Source of the DNA: Photobacterium lucens
GTDB taxonomy: Bacteria > Pseudomonadota > Gammaproteobacteria > Enterobacterales > Vibrionaceae
Reading direction: 5' to 3'
Assembly (NCBI RefSeq): GCF_009873615.1
Contig: NZ_SSMG01000082.1
Location: 1 to 53,796 of the forward strand
DNA length: 53,796 bases
Below are positions 41,873 through 52,506 of the stretch, one piece after another. Position numbers and translations under genes: made by a program. The notes under the pieces were generated by a model. That model saw only the letters and a list, made by a program, of their open reading frames with translations. It made no database searches and was not told the origin of the DNA. The stretch's first letter is position 1, and each line of letters begins with the position of its first letter.

Positions 41873-42733
41873 TTAAGAGTTCATTGGCGCTAATTGTTTA
41901 CGTTTGGGTTTCGGCATCATTGGCAGAATGATCAATAAAATACCGAATAGGGTGAGTGCATCTAAACTTTCGTTAAACCAAACCCAGCCAAAGATGGCGA
42001 CAAATATCAGTCCTGAATATTCCGCAAGCCCGATTTGATGGGTTTCACTTTGGCGATAAGCCATGACCACACAGCCTTGATAGCCCAACGTAAATAGGGC
42101 ACTGGCTGCAATTAAGCTAAGGTTTTCTATCGATATTGGTTGCCAGAAATACCATGCTAACGGTGTAGCGACCGGAAGCGATAATACACAAGTCCAAAAT
42201 AGAGTAGTCGCAACACTTTGAGATTCAGGCAGTTTACGTACCAAGACATTGTAAAGTGCCAATGTGGTTGCTGTACCTAATGCTGCAATGGCTGCCCAGT
42301 GAAATTGGGTTGGACGTAATACAATCAGAATACCAATAAAGCCAATTGCAGTGGCTATCACTTTGCTTTTGCTGGGATGCTCACCTAATAACAGCATAGA
42401 TAATGGGATCATCAGCAGCGGCGCGGCATAAAACAATGCATTTGCTGTTGCTAAAGGTAGGTAAGTCAGCGCAACCAATAACATTGAGCTTCCTGCTAAC
42501 ACTAAGTAAGCTCGGATTGTATTGATCTTCCAACTCCCTACAGCTCGTTTAGGCTTAGCTTGCGATAACCATAGCGGCAGAATGATCACTAAGCTCAATA
42601 TTTGGCGAAGAAACATGTATTGAAAAGGGTGAACTTCGCCATTGAGTAGTTTGACTGCCACATCAGAAAGCGAGGCAGATAAGTTGCCGAATACGAGTAA
42701 TAAAATTCCCAGTGAAACGGCACTTAATTTCAT
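41873..42733 (-). CDS. EamA-domain DMT-superfamily transporter
   Basis: A 286-aa inner-membrane protein with about ten hydrophobic helices in two EamA repeats (about 9-135 and 147-276), e.g. LSDVAVKLLNGEVHPFQYMFLRQ and LAEYSGLIFVAIFGWVWFNE. Substrate not predictable. Its start overlaps the elaA stop by four bases, so the two are translationally coupled. Confidence 0.85.
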   Translation of the reverse strand: MKLSAVSLGILLLVFGNLSASLSDVAVKLLNGEVHPFQYMFLRQILSLVIILPLWLSQAKPKRAVGSWKINTIRAYLVLAGSSMLLVALTYLPLATANALFYAAPLLMIPLSMLLLGEHPSKSKVIATAIGFIGILIVLRPTQFHWAAIAALGTATTLALYNVLVRKLPESQSVATTLFWTCVLSLPVATPLAWYFWQPISIENLSLIAASALFTLGYQGCVVMAYRQSETHQIGLAEYSGLIFVAIFGWVWFNESLDALTLFGILLIILPMMPKPKRKQLAPMNS

Positions 42734-43194
42734 CTTAGTTGATCCAGTGTCAGGATCATATCGACATGTGGGATGCCATCTTCAAGATACATCTCAGAGG
42801 TTTGCTCAAATCCATGTTGACGATAAAAATGAATGAGATGCTCTTGCGCTCCGATCTCAATCGTTGCATTAGGCCAAAGACGTGCCGCGTTGGCGAGTCC
42901 TTGTTTAATGAGCTCATGACCGATGCCATTACCACGTGCTTCTTGTGCTGTAACGACACGACCAATGCTGACGTTATCGTAAGTAAGCCCCGGGCGTAAT
43001 AAGCGTAAGTAAGCGATCAGTTTGCCGCCTTGATAACCGAGTAGGTGGTAAACATCATCCGCACGATCGTTATCATCAAGATCAGGGTAAACACAGGTTT
43101 GCTCGACGACAAAAATATCAGAGCGAAGCTTTAGTGCATCATAAAGCTGGTGGGGTGTGAGTTGTGCAAAAGAAAGGCATTGCCAAGTAAGCAT
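42730..43194 (-). CDS. elaA: ElaA-like GNAT N-acetyltransferase
   Basis: A 154-aa GNAT enzyme. FVVEQTCVYPDLDDNDRADD, YLRLLRPG and the acetyl-CoA loop VVTAQEARGNGIGHELI (Q/RxxGxG) are characteristic of ElaA; the C-terminus has YRQHGFEQTSEMYLEDGIPH. The acceptor is unknown. It is upstream of and overlapping the DMT transporter gene. Confidence 0.88.
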   Translation of the reverse strand: MLTWQCLSFAQLTPHQLYDALKLRSDIFVVEQTCVYPDLDDNDRADDVYHLLGYQGGKLIAYLRLLRPGLTYDNVSIGRVVTAQEARGNGIGHELIKQGLANAARLWPNATIEIGAQEHLIHFYRQHGFEQTSEMYLEDGIPHVDMILTLDQLR

Positions 43195-43284
43195 CAGGTG
43201 TTCTCTTATCGATGATAAACAAAGTGATCTTCATAGTAACCTGAGTTTTTCAATGCCTCATTAACCATTGTTAATTTCGTTGCA

Positions 43285-43869
43285 TTATTGTGGCTGCGCT
43301 TGCCTTTTTTTAATGCGGCTTAAACTAATAGGCGTGATCCCGAGGTACGACGCAATCTGATAATCCGTCAGTTTAAAATTAAGTTCCGCAAAGCTTTGTG
43401 TAAACAATTGGTATCGTTCTTCAGGGCTGTACATCAACATAAAGCGCTCTTTGTTTTCTTTAAACACCAACTGACGTTCCAATAAGTTGATATACAGTGC
43501 TAAGCCTTGGGCACGCCATGTTTCAATTAATGTAATCGGTAGTGCGATAAGTTGACTTGCTGATAAGGTTTCTAATAGAAAAGGTGATGGGGATTGGGTG
43601 ATCAGTCCCTCAAAGCCAATTAACGCATCTTGATCCCAATAAAACTCTTTACTGAATTGTTTACCGTTTTCGGTGAGATAACAGGCATGGCACAGTCCAT
43701 CGAGTAAAAAGTAAAATTGCTCAGCTTGTTGACCTTGATTGAGCAAGATATGACGAGTAGGCAGTTCTAATATTTGAGCGTGTGCTAATGCTTCGTCAAT
43801 GGTGGTTTGCTCTGCGCCAAATTGTTGAAGAAATTCGGCAAGTTGAGAAAGTTGTGCGGAATGCTTCAT
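43285..43869 (-). CDS. Crp/Fnr-family transcriptional regulator
   Basis: A 194-aa protein with an N-terminal cyclic-nucleotide-binding fold (about 20-125; LNQGQQAEQFYFLLDGLC) and a C-terminal winged helix (FKLTDYQIASYLGITPISLSRIKKR). No iron-sulfur cysteine set as in FNR and no clear cAMP-contact Arg-Ser pair, so the effector is unknown. Members of this type often control a neighbouring gene; cpdB lies just downstream and elaA-DMT upstream on the same strand. Confidence 0.85.
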   Translation of the reverse strand: MKHSAQLSQLAEFLQQFGAEQTTIDEALAHAQILELPTRHILLNQGQQAEQFYFLLDGLCHACYLTENGKQFSKEFYWDQDALIGFEGLITQSPSPFLLETLSASQLIALPITLIETWRAQGLALYINLLERQLVFKENKERFMLMYSPEERYQLFTQSFAELNFKLTDYQIASYLGITPISLSRIKKRQAQPQ

Positions 43870-43890
43870 GATCGCTCACTCTTTAACAGT

Positions 43891-43920
43891 AAAAAAATAC
43901 CGCAGACAGTGCTGCGGTAT
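43891..43920 (-). terminator. Intrinsic terminator after cpdB
   Basis: Stem ATACCGCAG/CTGCGGTAT with loop ACAGTG; the A run 43891-43897 gives the T run on the minus strand, 24 bases after the cpdB stop. Confidence 0.85.
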
Positions 43921-43944
43921 CGATAGCTTACTTTATCACGACGA

Positions 43945-45912
43945 TTATTTCGCGTGTTGTAAATCCAATTGGTAAATAGCAAAGCCAGTTGGTGTTGTTT
44001 CAACTTGGGTCATTGGGTACTGACCTTTGTCTTTAATGAACTTGGCTGCTTTTTCGCTATTGGCAGTTTCAAAGCGAATATCTAACTTCTTATCACTTTT
44101 CAGTGGTGTGAAGTGCCAGTTGTTATCTGCACTTGGTACTACTTGGCCTTTCTCTTTACTTACACGGCTGATGTAGTCTGAAAGTACAGTGCGGTTTTCA
44201 TCTGGTGATGCGAACGCGACAAACTTCTCACCTGTACCTGCAAACTTACCGCTGTAAGCTCGGTAGTTGTTGGTTGCGATAATGAATTTTTGATTGTCAG
44301 CAACCTGCTTACCGTTGAAAGTTAGATCTTTAATACGGTTTGCTGTTGGGTTAATGACTTTACACTCACCGTCGTATTTTGCTGGTTGTGAAATATCGAT
44401 GTTGTAAGTCACGCCATCAATCACATCGAAGTTGTAAGTACGGAAACCATCCCAGTTGATCAAACCTTGTGGTTTATCACTGTTAACATCGATTTGGTTA
44501 AATTGTCCTGCTGAACACTCCAGCCATTCTTTCACTTCTTTACCTGTCACTTTCATTGCAACAAGGGTATTTGGGTACAAGTATAAGTCAGCAGCGTTAC
44601 GGAAAGTCAGTTGACCGGCTTCTACTTCAGTAAAGTTGGTTGCATCATTACCACGACCGCCAGCTTTAAATGGCGCGGCAGCAGACAGAACAGGGATACC
44701 GTCTAGATCAGGATCGCCTTGAATGAAGCGCTCAACATAATCTTTCTGTGCAAGGTTAACGATTTGTACCGTTGGATCATCTTGTACCAGTGCAAGGTAG
44801 CTGTACATTACATCGCTTGCTTTACCAATTGGCTGATTAACAAAATCACGAGTCGCGTTATGATCCACTTTTACGGCTGCGACTAATTTAGGATCGGCAT
44901 CAACGATAGGCTTTTGCGTCGCTTTGTCGAAAATAGGGCGAGCTTCAGTTTGTGCTGAAGTTACTTTCCAGCTGTTACCGTCTTTATCTAGCACCAAGTC
45001 CATGATACCCACGTGATCGCCCCAGCGACCCGGCATCACAGCAGGAATACCGTTGATCGTGCCTTTCTCGACATCTGCGCCCGGTAGGTTTGCAAAATCT
45101 TTGCTCGGGAATACTGCGTGTGAGTGACCAAAGGCAATCGCATCAATGCCCTTAACTCGTGTTAAGTAGTAAACCGAGTTTTCTGCGCCCACTTTGTATG
45201 GGTCTGCCGCAACACCTGAGTGTGGAATTGCCACGATGATGTCAGCACCTTCTGCTTTCATCTGTGGAATGAATTTCTCAGCGGTTTGCTTAATGTCTTT
45301 TGCTTCCACCTTACCTTCTAAGTTCTTCTTATCCCACACCATGATTTGTGGCGGTACAAAACCGATGTAACCGATCTTCACTTGTTGATCGTTACCATCG
45401 ATGTCTTTGAAGGTATATTCCTTAATAAGGTAAGGCTTAAATAGGTTTTTGCCTGTTTTTAGATCGTAAACGTTAGCATTAATGTAAGGGAAGTCAGCAC
45501 CTTCAATGCTGGTATCAAGGAAGTCTAAACCATAGTTAAACTCGTGATTACCAATGTTACCCACATCGTAATTAAGTTGGTTCATTACCTTGTAAACAGG
45601 GTGTACTTCACCGTGTTTGATCCCTTTGGCTGCCATGTAGTCACCCATAGGGCTACCTTGTAGCAAGTCACCATTATCAACTAATACGCTGTTTGTTACT
45701 TCACCACGTGCTTTTTCAACTAAGGTTGCTGTGCGCACTAAGCCTGTTTTGTCCGTTGGTTTATCTTTGTAGTAATCGTAATCCATCACATTGGTATGGA
45801 TATCGGTTGTTTCTAGGATACGTAGCTTGATGGTGTCTGCAGTCGCAGGGCCGGCAAGCGTAAGTAAACCGCCAAGGATCGCAATTGATAAAGGCTTAGC
45901 TGATAACGTCAT
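43945..45912 (-). CDS. cpdB: 2',3'-cyclic-nucleotide 2'-phosphodiesterase / 3'-nucleotidase CpdB
   Basis: Periplasmic enzyme that hydrolyses 2',3'-cyclic nucleotides and 3'-nucleotides during nucleotide scavenging. Signal peptide about 1-25 (cleavage after ATA), metallophosphoesterase domain about 29-290 with [28 protein letters not shown] and FGHSHAVFP, then the 5'-nucleotidase C-terminal domain about 360-630 with the substrate motif [15 protein letters not shown] start at ATG 45912 (655 aa) with GGAG upstream; the frame opens at a TTG four codons earlier. In E. coli cpdB is likewise next to and divergent from cysQ. Confidence 0.95.
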   Translation of the reverse strand: MTLSAKPLSIAILGGLLTLAGPATADTIKLRILETTDIHTNVMDYDYYKDKPTDKTGLVRTATLVEKARGEVTNSVLVDNGDLLQGSPMGDYMAAKGIKHGEVHPVYKVMNQLNYDVGNIGNHEFNYGLDFLDTSIEGADFPYINANVYDLKTGKNLFKPYLIKEYTFKDIDGNDQQVKIGYIGFVPPQIMVWDKKNLEGKVEAKDIKQTAEKFIPQMKAEGADIIVAIPHSGVAADPYKVGAENSVYYLTRVKGIDAIAFGHSHAVFPSKDFANLPGADVEKGTINGIPAVMPGRWGDHVGIMDLVLDKDGNSWKVTSAQTEARPIFDKATQKPIVDADPKLVAAVKVDHNATRDFVNQPIGKASDVMYSYLALVQDDPTVQIVNLAQKDYVERFIQGDPDLDGIPVLSAAAPFKAGGRGNDATNFTEVEAGQLTFRNAADLYLYPNTLVAMKVTGKEVKEWLECSAGQFNQIDVNSDKPQGLINWDGFRTYNFDVIDGVTYNIDISQPAKYDGECKVINPTANRIKDLTFNGKQVADNQKFIIATNNYRAYSGKFAGTGEKFVAFASPDENRTVLSDYISRVSKEKGQVVPSADNNWHFTPLKSDKKLDIRFETANSEKAAKFIKDKGQYPMTQVETTPTGFAIYQLDLQHAK

Positions 45913-46330
45913 GAATATCTCCAAACGGGGTAGGCAAAAAAGCAGGCGTAAGGTATCAAATATGCTGATAAACGCTGTTAGCTGTGTCGCACTATTGTGC
46001 TATCGATCTCGTTTTTTTTGATGGAGTGTTACTGAGATCGAATATTGTGGTTCGATTTAACGCATTTAAAGGTGAGTTATTCGTCATAACCTAGACAGAA
46101 AAGGCATAACGTTTAGGGAAACGATTTGCTTGCTTCCCTAGTGCTAGCCATAAAAGTGAGATTTATCACTATATATTCGTCTTTATATAGCGAAAGCCTC
46201 TGCTTAGTTTCATTTTGGCGAAAAAGCAGTGTTTTGCTAAACATTTTGGAATAAAAAATGAAATTTTAGAATTTCAAGTAATATCTAGCCCCCTCTATAG
46301 TGCATCTAGGGATAAAAAGAGGGGCTAATG
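45913..46330. promoter_or_regulatory. Divergent cpdB / cysG regulatory region
   Basis: A 418-bp gene-free spacer. It holds TAGGGAA/TTCCCTA (46114-46120 and 46134-46140), a CRP-like dyad at 46155-46170, long A/T-rich tracts, and the cysG promoter with a TATAGT -10 element at 46296-46301 and a weak -35 (TTCAAG 46273-46278, 17-bp spacing), as expected for a CysB-activated promoter. CysB sites are too degenerate to place by eye. Confidence 0.6.
46155..46170. promoter_or_regulatory. Candidate CRP-binding dyad
   Basis: AGTGA, six bases GATTTA, TCACT: a perfect dyad with the N6 spacing of CRP sites; each half has one change from TGTGA/TCACA. Between cpdB and cysG. Confidence 0.45.
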
Positions 46331-47743
46331 ATGGATTACTTGCCAATTTTTGCAGATTTAAAGCGTCGACCGTGTTTGGTTGTCGGTGGTGATGACAGCG
46401 CGTGGCGTAAAACCCGTATGCTATTAAAAGCAGGGGCAGATGTGCGTGTCATTGCCCCAACGTTAAATGCGGATTTCACTGCTGCATTAGCCCAAGGACA
46501 AATTCAACATGTAGGTGAGATTTTTTCACCTGACGATCTCGATGGCATTTTCTTAGCTATCGCTGCAACGGATCGCAAATCTGTTAATGCACTGGTGTAT
46601 CAATCAGCCAACCAACGTCAAGTATTGGTGAATGTGGTGGATGATACCCAACGTTGTAGCTTCATTGTTCCCTCTATTGTTGATCGTTCCCCAATCATTA
46701 TCGCGATTTCTTCGTCAGGCCAAGCCCCTGTACTGGCTCGCTTATTACGTGAAAAGCTAGAAGCGTTGCTACCACAACATTTAGGACGTATGGCGACTAT
46801 CGCAGGCAATTTCCGTCAGCGTCTATCACAAACTGTTTCGTCTTTTTCTGCTCGTCGTTATTTCTGGGAGCAAGCCTTCAACGGACGATTTGGTGATTTA
46901 GTTGCTGCAGGTCGAGAGCAAGAAGCTGAGCAAGAGCTGGTGGCATTAACCCATCAAGCACCTCCTCAAGGCCAAGTGGCATTAATTGGTGCCGGTCCAG
47001 GTGATGCAGGCTTACTAACTCTTCGAGCATTGCAGTTAATGCAGCAGGCTGACGTCGTACTTTATGACTATTTAGTCTCTGATGAAGTCATGGATCTTGT
47101 TCGCCGTGATGCAGAGTTAGTCTGTGTTGGCAAAAAAGCAGGTTTTCACAGCGTGCCGCAAGAAGAAACCAATCGTTTAATTGTTCACTATGCCAAACAA
47201 GGTAAGCGTGTCGTGCGTCTAAAAGGTGGCGATCCGTTTGTGTTTGGTCGCGGTGGTGAAGAATTAGAAGTGCTATTTGATGCTGATATTCCATTCCAAG
47301 TCGTACCGGGTATTACAGCCGCTGCGGGTGCTACCGCTTATGCTGGTATTCCTCTCACTCACCGTGATTATGCCCAAACAGCCATGTTTGTGACTGGGCA
47401 TTTAAAGCCTGACGGTGACACCTTAGATTGGTCAACGCTGGCGCGTGGTAAACAGACCTTAGTGATTTATATGGGCTTGATGAAATCGAGTCACATTCAA
47501 CAGCAATTATTAGAGCACGGTCGTGGTGCAGACACTCCGATAGCCATCATTGAACGTGGCACGCAGAAAACGCAAAAAGTATTAAAAGGTCAGTTAAGCG
47601 AACTGGCTCAATTAGCTCAACACGCTGCTTCTCCCTCGCTGATTGTTGTAGGAGAGGTGGTAAACCTATCGACGAAATTAGATTGGTTCACAAAACAGGA
47701 ACAGTCGCTACAGCAGCAAGATGCGGTAGTTAAACTGGCATAG
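46331..47743 (+). CDS. cysG: Siroheme synthase CysG (multifunctional)
   Basis: Converts uroporphyrinogen III to siroheme for CysI. N-terminal dehydrogenase/ferrochelatase module about 1-205 with catalytic D104 (NVVDD) and S128 (SSSGQAP); C-terminal SAM uroporphyrinogen III methyltransferase about 216-465 with [28 protein letters not shown] and [23 protein letters not shown]. The NAD-binding loop reads [11 protein letters not shown] where the family has VVGGGDVAERK: the third glycine (G21) is Asp. Length 470 aa from ATG 46331, which gives the normal [10 protein letters not shown] start; an ATG one codon earlier is possible. First gene of the operon. Confidence 0.94.
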   Translation: MDYLPIFADLKRRPCLVVGGDDSAWRKTRMLLKAGADVRVIAPTLNADFTAALAQGQIQHVGEIFSPDDLDGIFLAIAATDRKSVNALVYQSANQRQVLVNVVDDTQRCSFIVPSIVDRSPIIIAISSSGQAPVLARLLREKLEALLPQHLGRMATIAGNFRQRLSQTVSSFSARRYFWEQAFNGRFGDLVAAGREQEAEQELVALTHQAPPQGQVALIGAGPGDAGLLTLRALQLMQQADVVLYDYLVSDEVMDLVRRDAELVCVGKKAGFHSVPQEETNRLIVHYAKQGKRVVRLKGGDPFVFGRGGEELEVLFDADIPFQVVPGITAAAGATAYAGIPLTHRDYAQTAMFVTGHLKPDGDTLDWSTLARGKQTLVIYMGLMKSSHIQQQLLEHGRGADTPIAIIERGTQKTQKVLKGQLSELAQLAQHAASPSLIVVGEVVNLSTKLDWFTKQEQSLQQQDAVVKLA

Positions 47744-47756
47744 TATGGAGAGAGAG

Positions 47757-48665
47757 ATGGACCCGAAACGTTTAACCCACCTCAAGCAGTTAGAAGCGGA
47801 AAGTATCCACATTATCCGTGAAGTAGCGGCTGAGTTTGATAATCCAGTGATGATGTACTCTATCGGTAAAGATTCATCAGTGATGTTGCACCTTGCACGT
47901 AAGGCATTCTACCCGGGGAAAATTCCGTTCCCATTGTTGCATGTAGATACCGATTGGAAATTCCGCGAGATGATCGAATTTCGCGATCGCACTGCAGAAA
48001 AATACGGTTTTGATCTATTGGTACACAAAAACCCAGAAGGATTGGCGATGGGGTGTAGTCCGTTTGTTCACGGCTCATCAAAACATACCGATATCATGAA
48101 AACTCAAGGCTTGAAGCAGGCGCTGGATAAGTATGGTTTTGATGCCGCTTTTGGTGGTGCTCGTCGTGACGAAGAAAAGTCTCGAGCGAAAGAGCGTGTG
48201 TATTCCTTCCGCGATAAGAATCATACATGGGATCCGAAAAACCAGCGTCCTGAGCTCTGGAAAACCTACAACGGCCAAATCAATAAAGGCGAAAGTATTC
48301 GCGTCTTCCCGCTATCAAATTGGACGGAGCTTGATATTTGGCAATACATCTACCTTGAAGGCATTGAAATCGTACCGTTATACCTATCGGAAGTGCGTCC
48401 TGTAGTGGAGCGAGATGGCATGTTGATCATGGTCGATGATGATCGCATGGAGTTACAGCCTGGGGAAAAAATTGAACAAAAGAGTGTGCGCTTTAGAACC
48501 TTGGGCTGTTACCCACTAACGGGAGCCATTGAATCAACGGCAGATACGTTGCCAGGTATTATTGAAGAGATGTTGGTGGCGACATCGAGTGAGCGACAAG
48601 GCCGAGCGATTGACCACGATCAGTCCGGCTCAATGGAATTGAAAAAACGCCAAGGTTACTTCTAA
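47757..48665 (+). CDS. cysD: Sulfate adenylyltransferase subunit 2 CysD
   Basis: Catalytic subunit that adenylates sulfate to APS. The PP-loop SIGKDSS is at 35-41, with [28 protein letters not shown] and the C-terminal [12 protein letters not shown] use ATG 47757: GGAGAGAG lies immediately upstream and the product is 302 aa like E. coli CysD; an ATG at 47745 precedes the ribosome binding site. Pairs with CysN encoded 10 bases downstream. Confidence 0.96.
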   Translation: MDPKRLTHLKQLEAESIHIIREVAAEFDNPVMMYSIGKDSSVMLHLARKAFYPGKIPFPLLHVDTDWKFREMIEFRDRTAEKYGFDLLVHKNPEGLAMGCSPFVHGSSKHTDIMKTQGLKQALDKYGFDAAFGGARRDEEKSRAKERVYSFRDKNHTWDPKNQRPELWKTYNGQINKGESIRVFPLSNWTELDIWQYIYLEGIEIVPLYLSEVRPVVERDGMLIMVDDDRMELQPGEKIEQKSVRFRTLGCYPLTGAIESTADTLPGIIEEMLVATSSERQGRAIDHDQSGSMELKKRQGYF

Positions 48666-48675
48666 GGAGAGAATA

Positions 48676-50100
48676 ATGAATAGCGTGATTGAACAACAGG
48701 TCGCTGAGCTCGGTATCGAAGCTTACCTTGACCAACACCATAATAAATCTCTGCTGCGATTTTTAACCTGTGGCTCAGTGGATGACGGTAAAAGTACGCT
48801 TATCGGCCGACTACTGCATGATTCTCACCAAATTTATGAAGATCAGCTAGCTGCCATTCATACCGATAGCCAGAAAGTCGGTACGACAGGCGATAAGCCT
48901 GACTTGGCACTGCTAGTTGATGGCTTACAAGCTGAGCGTGAGCAAGGGATCACCATTGATGTGGCTTACCGCTATTTCTCAACCAAAGCGCGTAAATTCA
49001 TCATTGCTGATACCCCGGGGCATGAGCAGTACACCCGTAATATGGCAACAGGGGCTTCAACTTGTGATGTCGCGGTTATTTTGATTGATGCGCGTAAAGG
49101 CGTATTGGATCAAACTCGTCGTCACTCTTACATTGCGAGCCTATTGGGTATTCGTCACTTTATCGTTGCGATTAATAAAATGGACTTGGTGGGTTTCGAT
49201 CAAGCACGTTTTGAATCTATCCGTGAAGAATATTTAGCATTCTCGAAAAAACTCAATAGCGATATCAATATTAGCCTTGTGCCATTGTCAGCACTTGAAG
49301 GTGATAACGTTGTTGGTTTGAGCGATAAAACGCCTTGGTATCAAGGTGACTCATTATTGACGTTATTAGAGAAAGTTGACCTAGCCCAAGATCAAACCTC
49401 TGATGCGCTGCGTTTCCCTGTGCAATACGTTAACCGTCCTAATCTTGATTTCCGTGGCTTTGCCGGCACATTGGCATCCGGTGAATTACGTGTTGGTCAA
49501 ACAGTACGTGCATTACCATCAGGTAAAACATCTACTGTTGAGCGTATCGTTACCTTTGATGGTGATCTTGAAGTGGCATATCCGGGTTTAGCTGTGACTG
49601 TAACCTTGGCTGATGAAATTGATATCAGCCGTGGCGATACGTTAGTCGCTGCTGAGGAAACGGTACCGCTAAGTAATAGCTTATTGGCTGATATTGTTTG
49701 GATGGGGGAATCACCATTAGAAACAGGTCGCCAATACGATATTAAAGTAGCTGGTAAGAAAACGGTTGGTACGGTTGATGCTATTCGTCATCAAGTGGAT
49801 ATCAACAACCTTGAAACCTTTGAAACGGAAGCATTGCCTTTAAATGGTATTGGTCTGTGTGAAGTGAGCTTAAATGAAGCGATTGCGGTAGATAGTTACC
49901 AAGCGTGTAAAGACACCGGTGGCTTCATTGTGATTGATCGTTTAACCAATGTAACGGTTGGTGCGGGTATGGTACGTGAAGCGTTAGATACGAAACAAAA
50001 TACCGCGCAATACTCAGCTTTTGAAGTTGAGTTAAATGCCCTGATCCGTAAGCATTTCCCGCATTGGGATGCGAAAGATCTTAGCAAGTTGCTAGGGTAA
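48676..50100 (+). CDS. cysN: Sulfate adenylyltransferase subunit 1 CysN (GTPase)
   Basis: EF-Tu-like GTPase that couples GTP hydrolysis to sulfate activation by CysD. G1 GSVDDGKST at 33-41, G3 [10 protein letters not shown]4 NKMD; then two beta-barrel domains. Length 474 aa (E. coli 475), so not fused to an APS kinase; the separate cysC is downstream. AAGGAG precedes the start. Confidence 0.97.
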   Translation: MNSVIEQQVAELGIEAYLDQHHNKSLLRFLTCGSVDDGKSTLIGRLLHDSHQIYEDQLAAIHTDSQKVGTTGDKPDLALLVDGLQAEREQGITIDVAYRYFSTKARKFIIADTPGHEQYTRNMATGASTCDVAVILIDARKGVLDQTRRHSYIASLLGIRHFIVAINKMDLVGFDQARFESIREEYLAFSKKLNSDINISLVPLSALEGDNVVGLSDKTPWYQGDSLLTLLEKVDLAQDQTSDALRFPVQYVNRPNLDFRGFAGTLASGELRVGQTVRALPSGKTSTVERIVTFDGDLEVAYPGLAVTVTLADEIDISRGDTLVAAEETVPLSNSLLADIVWMGESPLETGRQYDIKVAGKKTVGTVDAIRHQVDINNLETFETEALPLNGIGLCEVSLNEAIAVDSYQACKDTGGFIVIDRLTNVTVGAGMVREALDTKQNTAQYSAFEVELNALIRKHFPHWDAKDLSKLLG

Positions 50101-50105
50101 TCATC

Positions 50106-51833
50106 ATGGGATGGGAGCAAGCGATCGTTCTCGCTATGTTGGTGGTGATCATTCTTTGTTTACTGGCAACCAAGATAAAACCAGCCTATCTCTTTGCTGG
50201 GGCTGCGTTTATTGGTTTTCAGTCAGGCATGATCGACTTACCTACGCTGGCGGGTAACTTTACTAATTCGTCATTATTGACCTTGGTATTGTTGATCCTT
50301 GTTTCCATCGCATTAGAAAAAACGCGTTTGATAAGTTGGGTTGGGCGTCAAATCTCACAGGGTGGTCAAAGCTCAGTGGTAACGAAGCTCGGTTTATCAA
50401 CCGCGTTATTATCATCATTTACCAATAATACGGCAGTCGTGGTATCACTGATTGGTGCCATTAAACGTAATCAGCGCCATGCCCCTTCTAAATTATTGTT
50501 ACCTTTATCCTATACGGCGATTTTAGGTGGCACCTTAACGCTAATAGGTACATCCACTAACTTAATCATTAATAGCTTTGTTGAAGATGCGGGACTGCCG
50601 AGTTTAAGTTTCTTTGCGCCAAGTGTTATTGGTCTTGCTGTGTTGGTTATCGGCCTAGCTATTCTTATTCCGCTTAGTCACTTATTACCAAGTTATGATG
50701 ATCATGCTGACGATCAACTGCCTTATTTTCTCGAAGCAAGGGTAAAAGCAGATTCCCCCTTGGTCGGAAAAACGGTGGCTGAAAATGGTCTGCGTGCATT
50801 ACGCCGTTTATTCTTAGCTGAATTGATCCGAGATGGCGAAACTATCGCACCTGTTTGCCCCGATACCAAACTTAAAGCAGGGGATACCTTATTATTTTGT
50901 GGTGATGTAGAAAGTGTCACTACCTTACAAGAAATCCAAGGGCTGAACCTTTTTGGACAGCATCACCTTAATGGTCAATCCATGATGGAAGTGATCGTGA
51001 GCCATTCAGCAGGGATCAGAGGCAAAACTCTAAAGAGTACACGTTTTAGAGAAAACTTTGATGCAGTCGTCGTCGCCATTCGCCGTGGTCACGAACGTCT
51101 AGCTGGTGGATTGGGTAACATTGAACTACATGCTGGTGATACCTTAGTCATCGTGCCGGGCAAAACCTTTCAACAAAAGAAAACCACGTTAGATCGTGAG
51201 TTCGTATTAGTGAACGGCTTAGATTCCAGTGCTCGATTAGATAACAGTAAAAGTGCAGCAGTATTAATGGGATTTCTTGCCGTTATTGGACTCGCTTTAT
51301 TGGATGTGCTGCCCATTATTAAAGGGTTAGCTGCTTACTTACTCGTGATGCTCGCTGTTGGGATCATTTCCTTTACCGAGTTACGTCGCCGATTCCCTGT
51401 CGATATTGTGGTGATTGTCGGCTCTGCGCTTACGCTTGCTCAATTGATGATAAGTACTGGGTTATCTGAACGTATGGGGGAAGCATTAATCACCGCTTTT
51501 AATGGTTGGGGGATCTATGGCGCATTGATAGCTGTGTACCTCATGACATTAGTATTGACTGAACTGGTGACTAACAATGCAGCCGCCGCCTTATCATTCC
51601 CCATCGGTTACAGCTTAGCGCTGGCTTATAATGTCGATCCAATGCCTTTTATTATGGCGGTGCTATTTGGCGCGAGTGCGAGCTTTATTTCACCTTATGG
51701 TTATCAAACTAACTTACTGGTCTACAGTGTTGGTAACTATAAATTAAAAGATTATCTACGGATTGGATTGCCGATATCGATAGTCTATTCAGTGGTTGTT
51801 CTCAGTTTGATCCCACTGTTATTTCCTTTTTAA
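50106..51833 (+). CDS. SLC13/DASS-type permease with TrkA-C domains, probable sulfate transporter
   Basis: A 575-aa membrane protein with about five helices (1-195), two central TrkA-C/RCK_C domains (about 205-285 and 290-370; ARVKADSPLVGKTVAENGL, GDTLLFCGD, GDTLVIVPG) and about six more helices. The paired motifs SFTNNTAVVV and LVTNNAAAALSFPIG match SLC13-type carriers, which are usually sodium-coupled. Its place between cysN and cysC, 5 bases after cysN, points to sulfate uptake (inference); E. coli uses an ABC system there. E. coli YfbS has the same layout. Confidence 0.85.
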   Translation: MGWEQAIVLAMLVVIILCLLATKIKPAYLFAGAAFIGFQSGMIDLPTLAGNFTNSSLLTLVLLILVSIALEKTRLISWVGRQISQGGQSSVVTKLGLSTALLSSFTNNTAVVVSLIGAIKRNQRHAPSKLLLPLSYTAILGGTLTLIGTSTNLIINSFVEDAGLPSLSFFAPSVIGLAVLVIGLAILIPLSHLLPSYDDHADDQLPYFLEARVKADSPLVGKTVAENGLRALRRLFLAELIRDGETIAPVCPDTKLKAGDTLLFCGDVESVTTLQEIQGLNLFGQHHLNGQSMMEVIVSHSAGIRGKTLKSTRFRENFDAVVVAIRRGHERLAGGLGNIELHAGDTLVIVPGKTFQQKKTTLDREFVLVNGLDSSARLDNSKSAAVLMGFLAVIGLALLDVLPIIKGLAAYLLVMLAVGIISFTELRRRFPVDIVVIVGSALTLAQLMISTGLSERMGEALITAFNGWGIYGALIAVYLMTLVLTELVTNNAAAALSFPIGYSLALAYNVDPMPFIMAVLFGASASFISPYGYQTNLLVYSVGNYKLKDYLRIGLPISIVYSVVVLSLIPLLFPF

Positions 51834-51855
51834 TCACTAAACAACGGAGTGTGTT

Positions 51856-52479
51856 ATGACAATCACACCACAAGTCCATGATGATAAAGAAAACATTGTT
51901 TGGCATCGTCATACCGTAACAAAAGCATTACGTGCCGAGCAAAAACAGCAGAAACCTTGTGTGTTGTGGTTTACAGGGTTAAGCGGTGCAGGTAAATCCA
52001 CAGTCGCTGGTGCATTGGAAAATAAGCTGGCCGAGCTTGGTCATCACACTTATCTATTAGATGGCGATAATGTTCGTCATGGTTTATGTCGAGATTTAGG
52101 TTTCTCCAGTGAAGATCGTCGTGAGAATATTCGTCGTATCGGTGAGGTGGCAGCGCTAATGGCTGATGCGGGTTTAATCGTACTGAGCGCGTTTATTTCT
52201 CCTCACCGAGAAGAAAGACAGCTGGTACGTGATCTTCTTCCTGATGGCGAGTTTATTGAGGTTTTTGTTGATACACCTTTAGTCGAGTGTGAAAAACGTG
52301 ATCCAAAAGGCTTGTATAAAAAAGCGCGAGCAGGTGAAATCAAGCAATTCACGGGTATCGATTCTGAATACCAGTCGCCGTTATCGCCTGAGATCCATTT
52401 AGCGGCAGGAAGTCACGCAATAGAAGAGCTGGTGGCACAGTGTATCGAACACCTTAAGTCACAACAGATCATCAGCTAA
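51856..52479 (+). CDS. cysC: Adenylylsulfate (APS) kinase CysC
   Basis: Phosphorylates APS to PAPS. P-loop GLSGAGKST at 41-49, [18 protein letters not shown], the lid SPHREERQL and [21 protein letters not shown] split over residues about 140-165. Length 207 aa. Supplies the PAPS used by CysH. ACGGAG precedes the start. Confidence 0.97.
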   Translation: MTITPQVHDDKENIVWHRHTVTKALRAEQKQQKPCVLWFTGLSGAGKSTVAGALENKLAELGHHTYLLDGDNVRHGLCRDLGFSSEDRRENIRRIGEVAALMADAGLIVLSAFISPHREERQLVRDLLPDGEFIEVFVDTPLVECEKRDPKGLYKKARAGEIKQFTGIDSEYQSPLSPEIHLAAGSHAIEELVAQCIEHLKSQQIIS

Positions 52480-52506
52480 AACACTATAAGGAGAAAGGGA
52501 TTGGCA

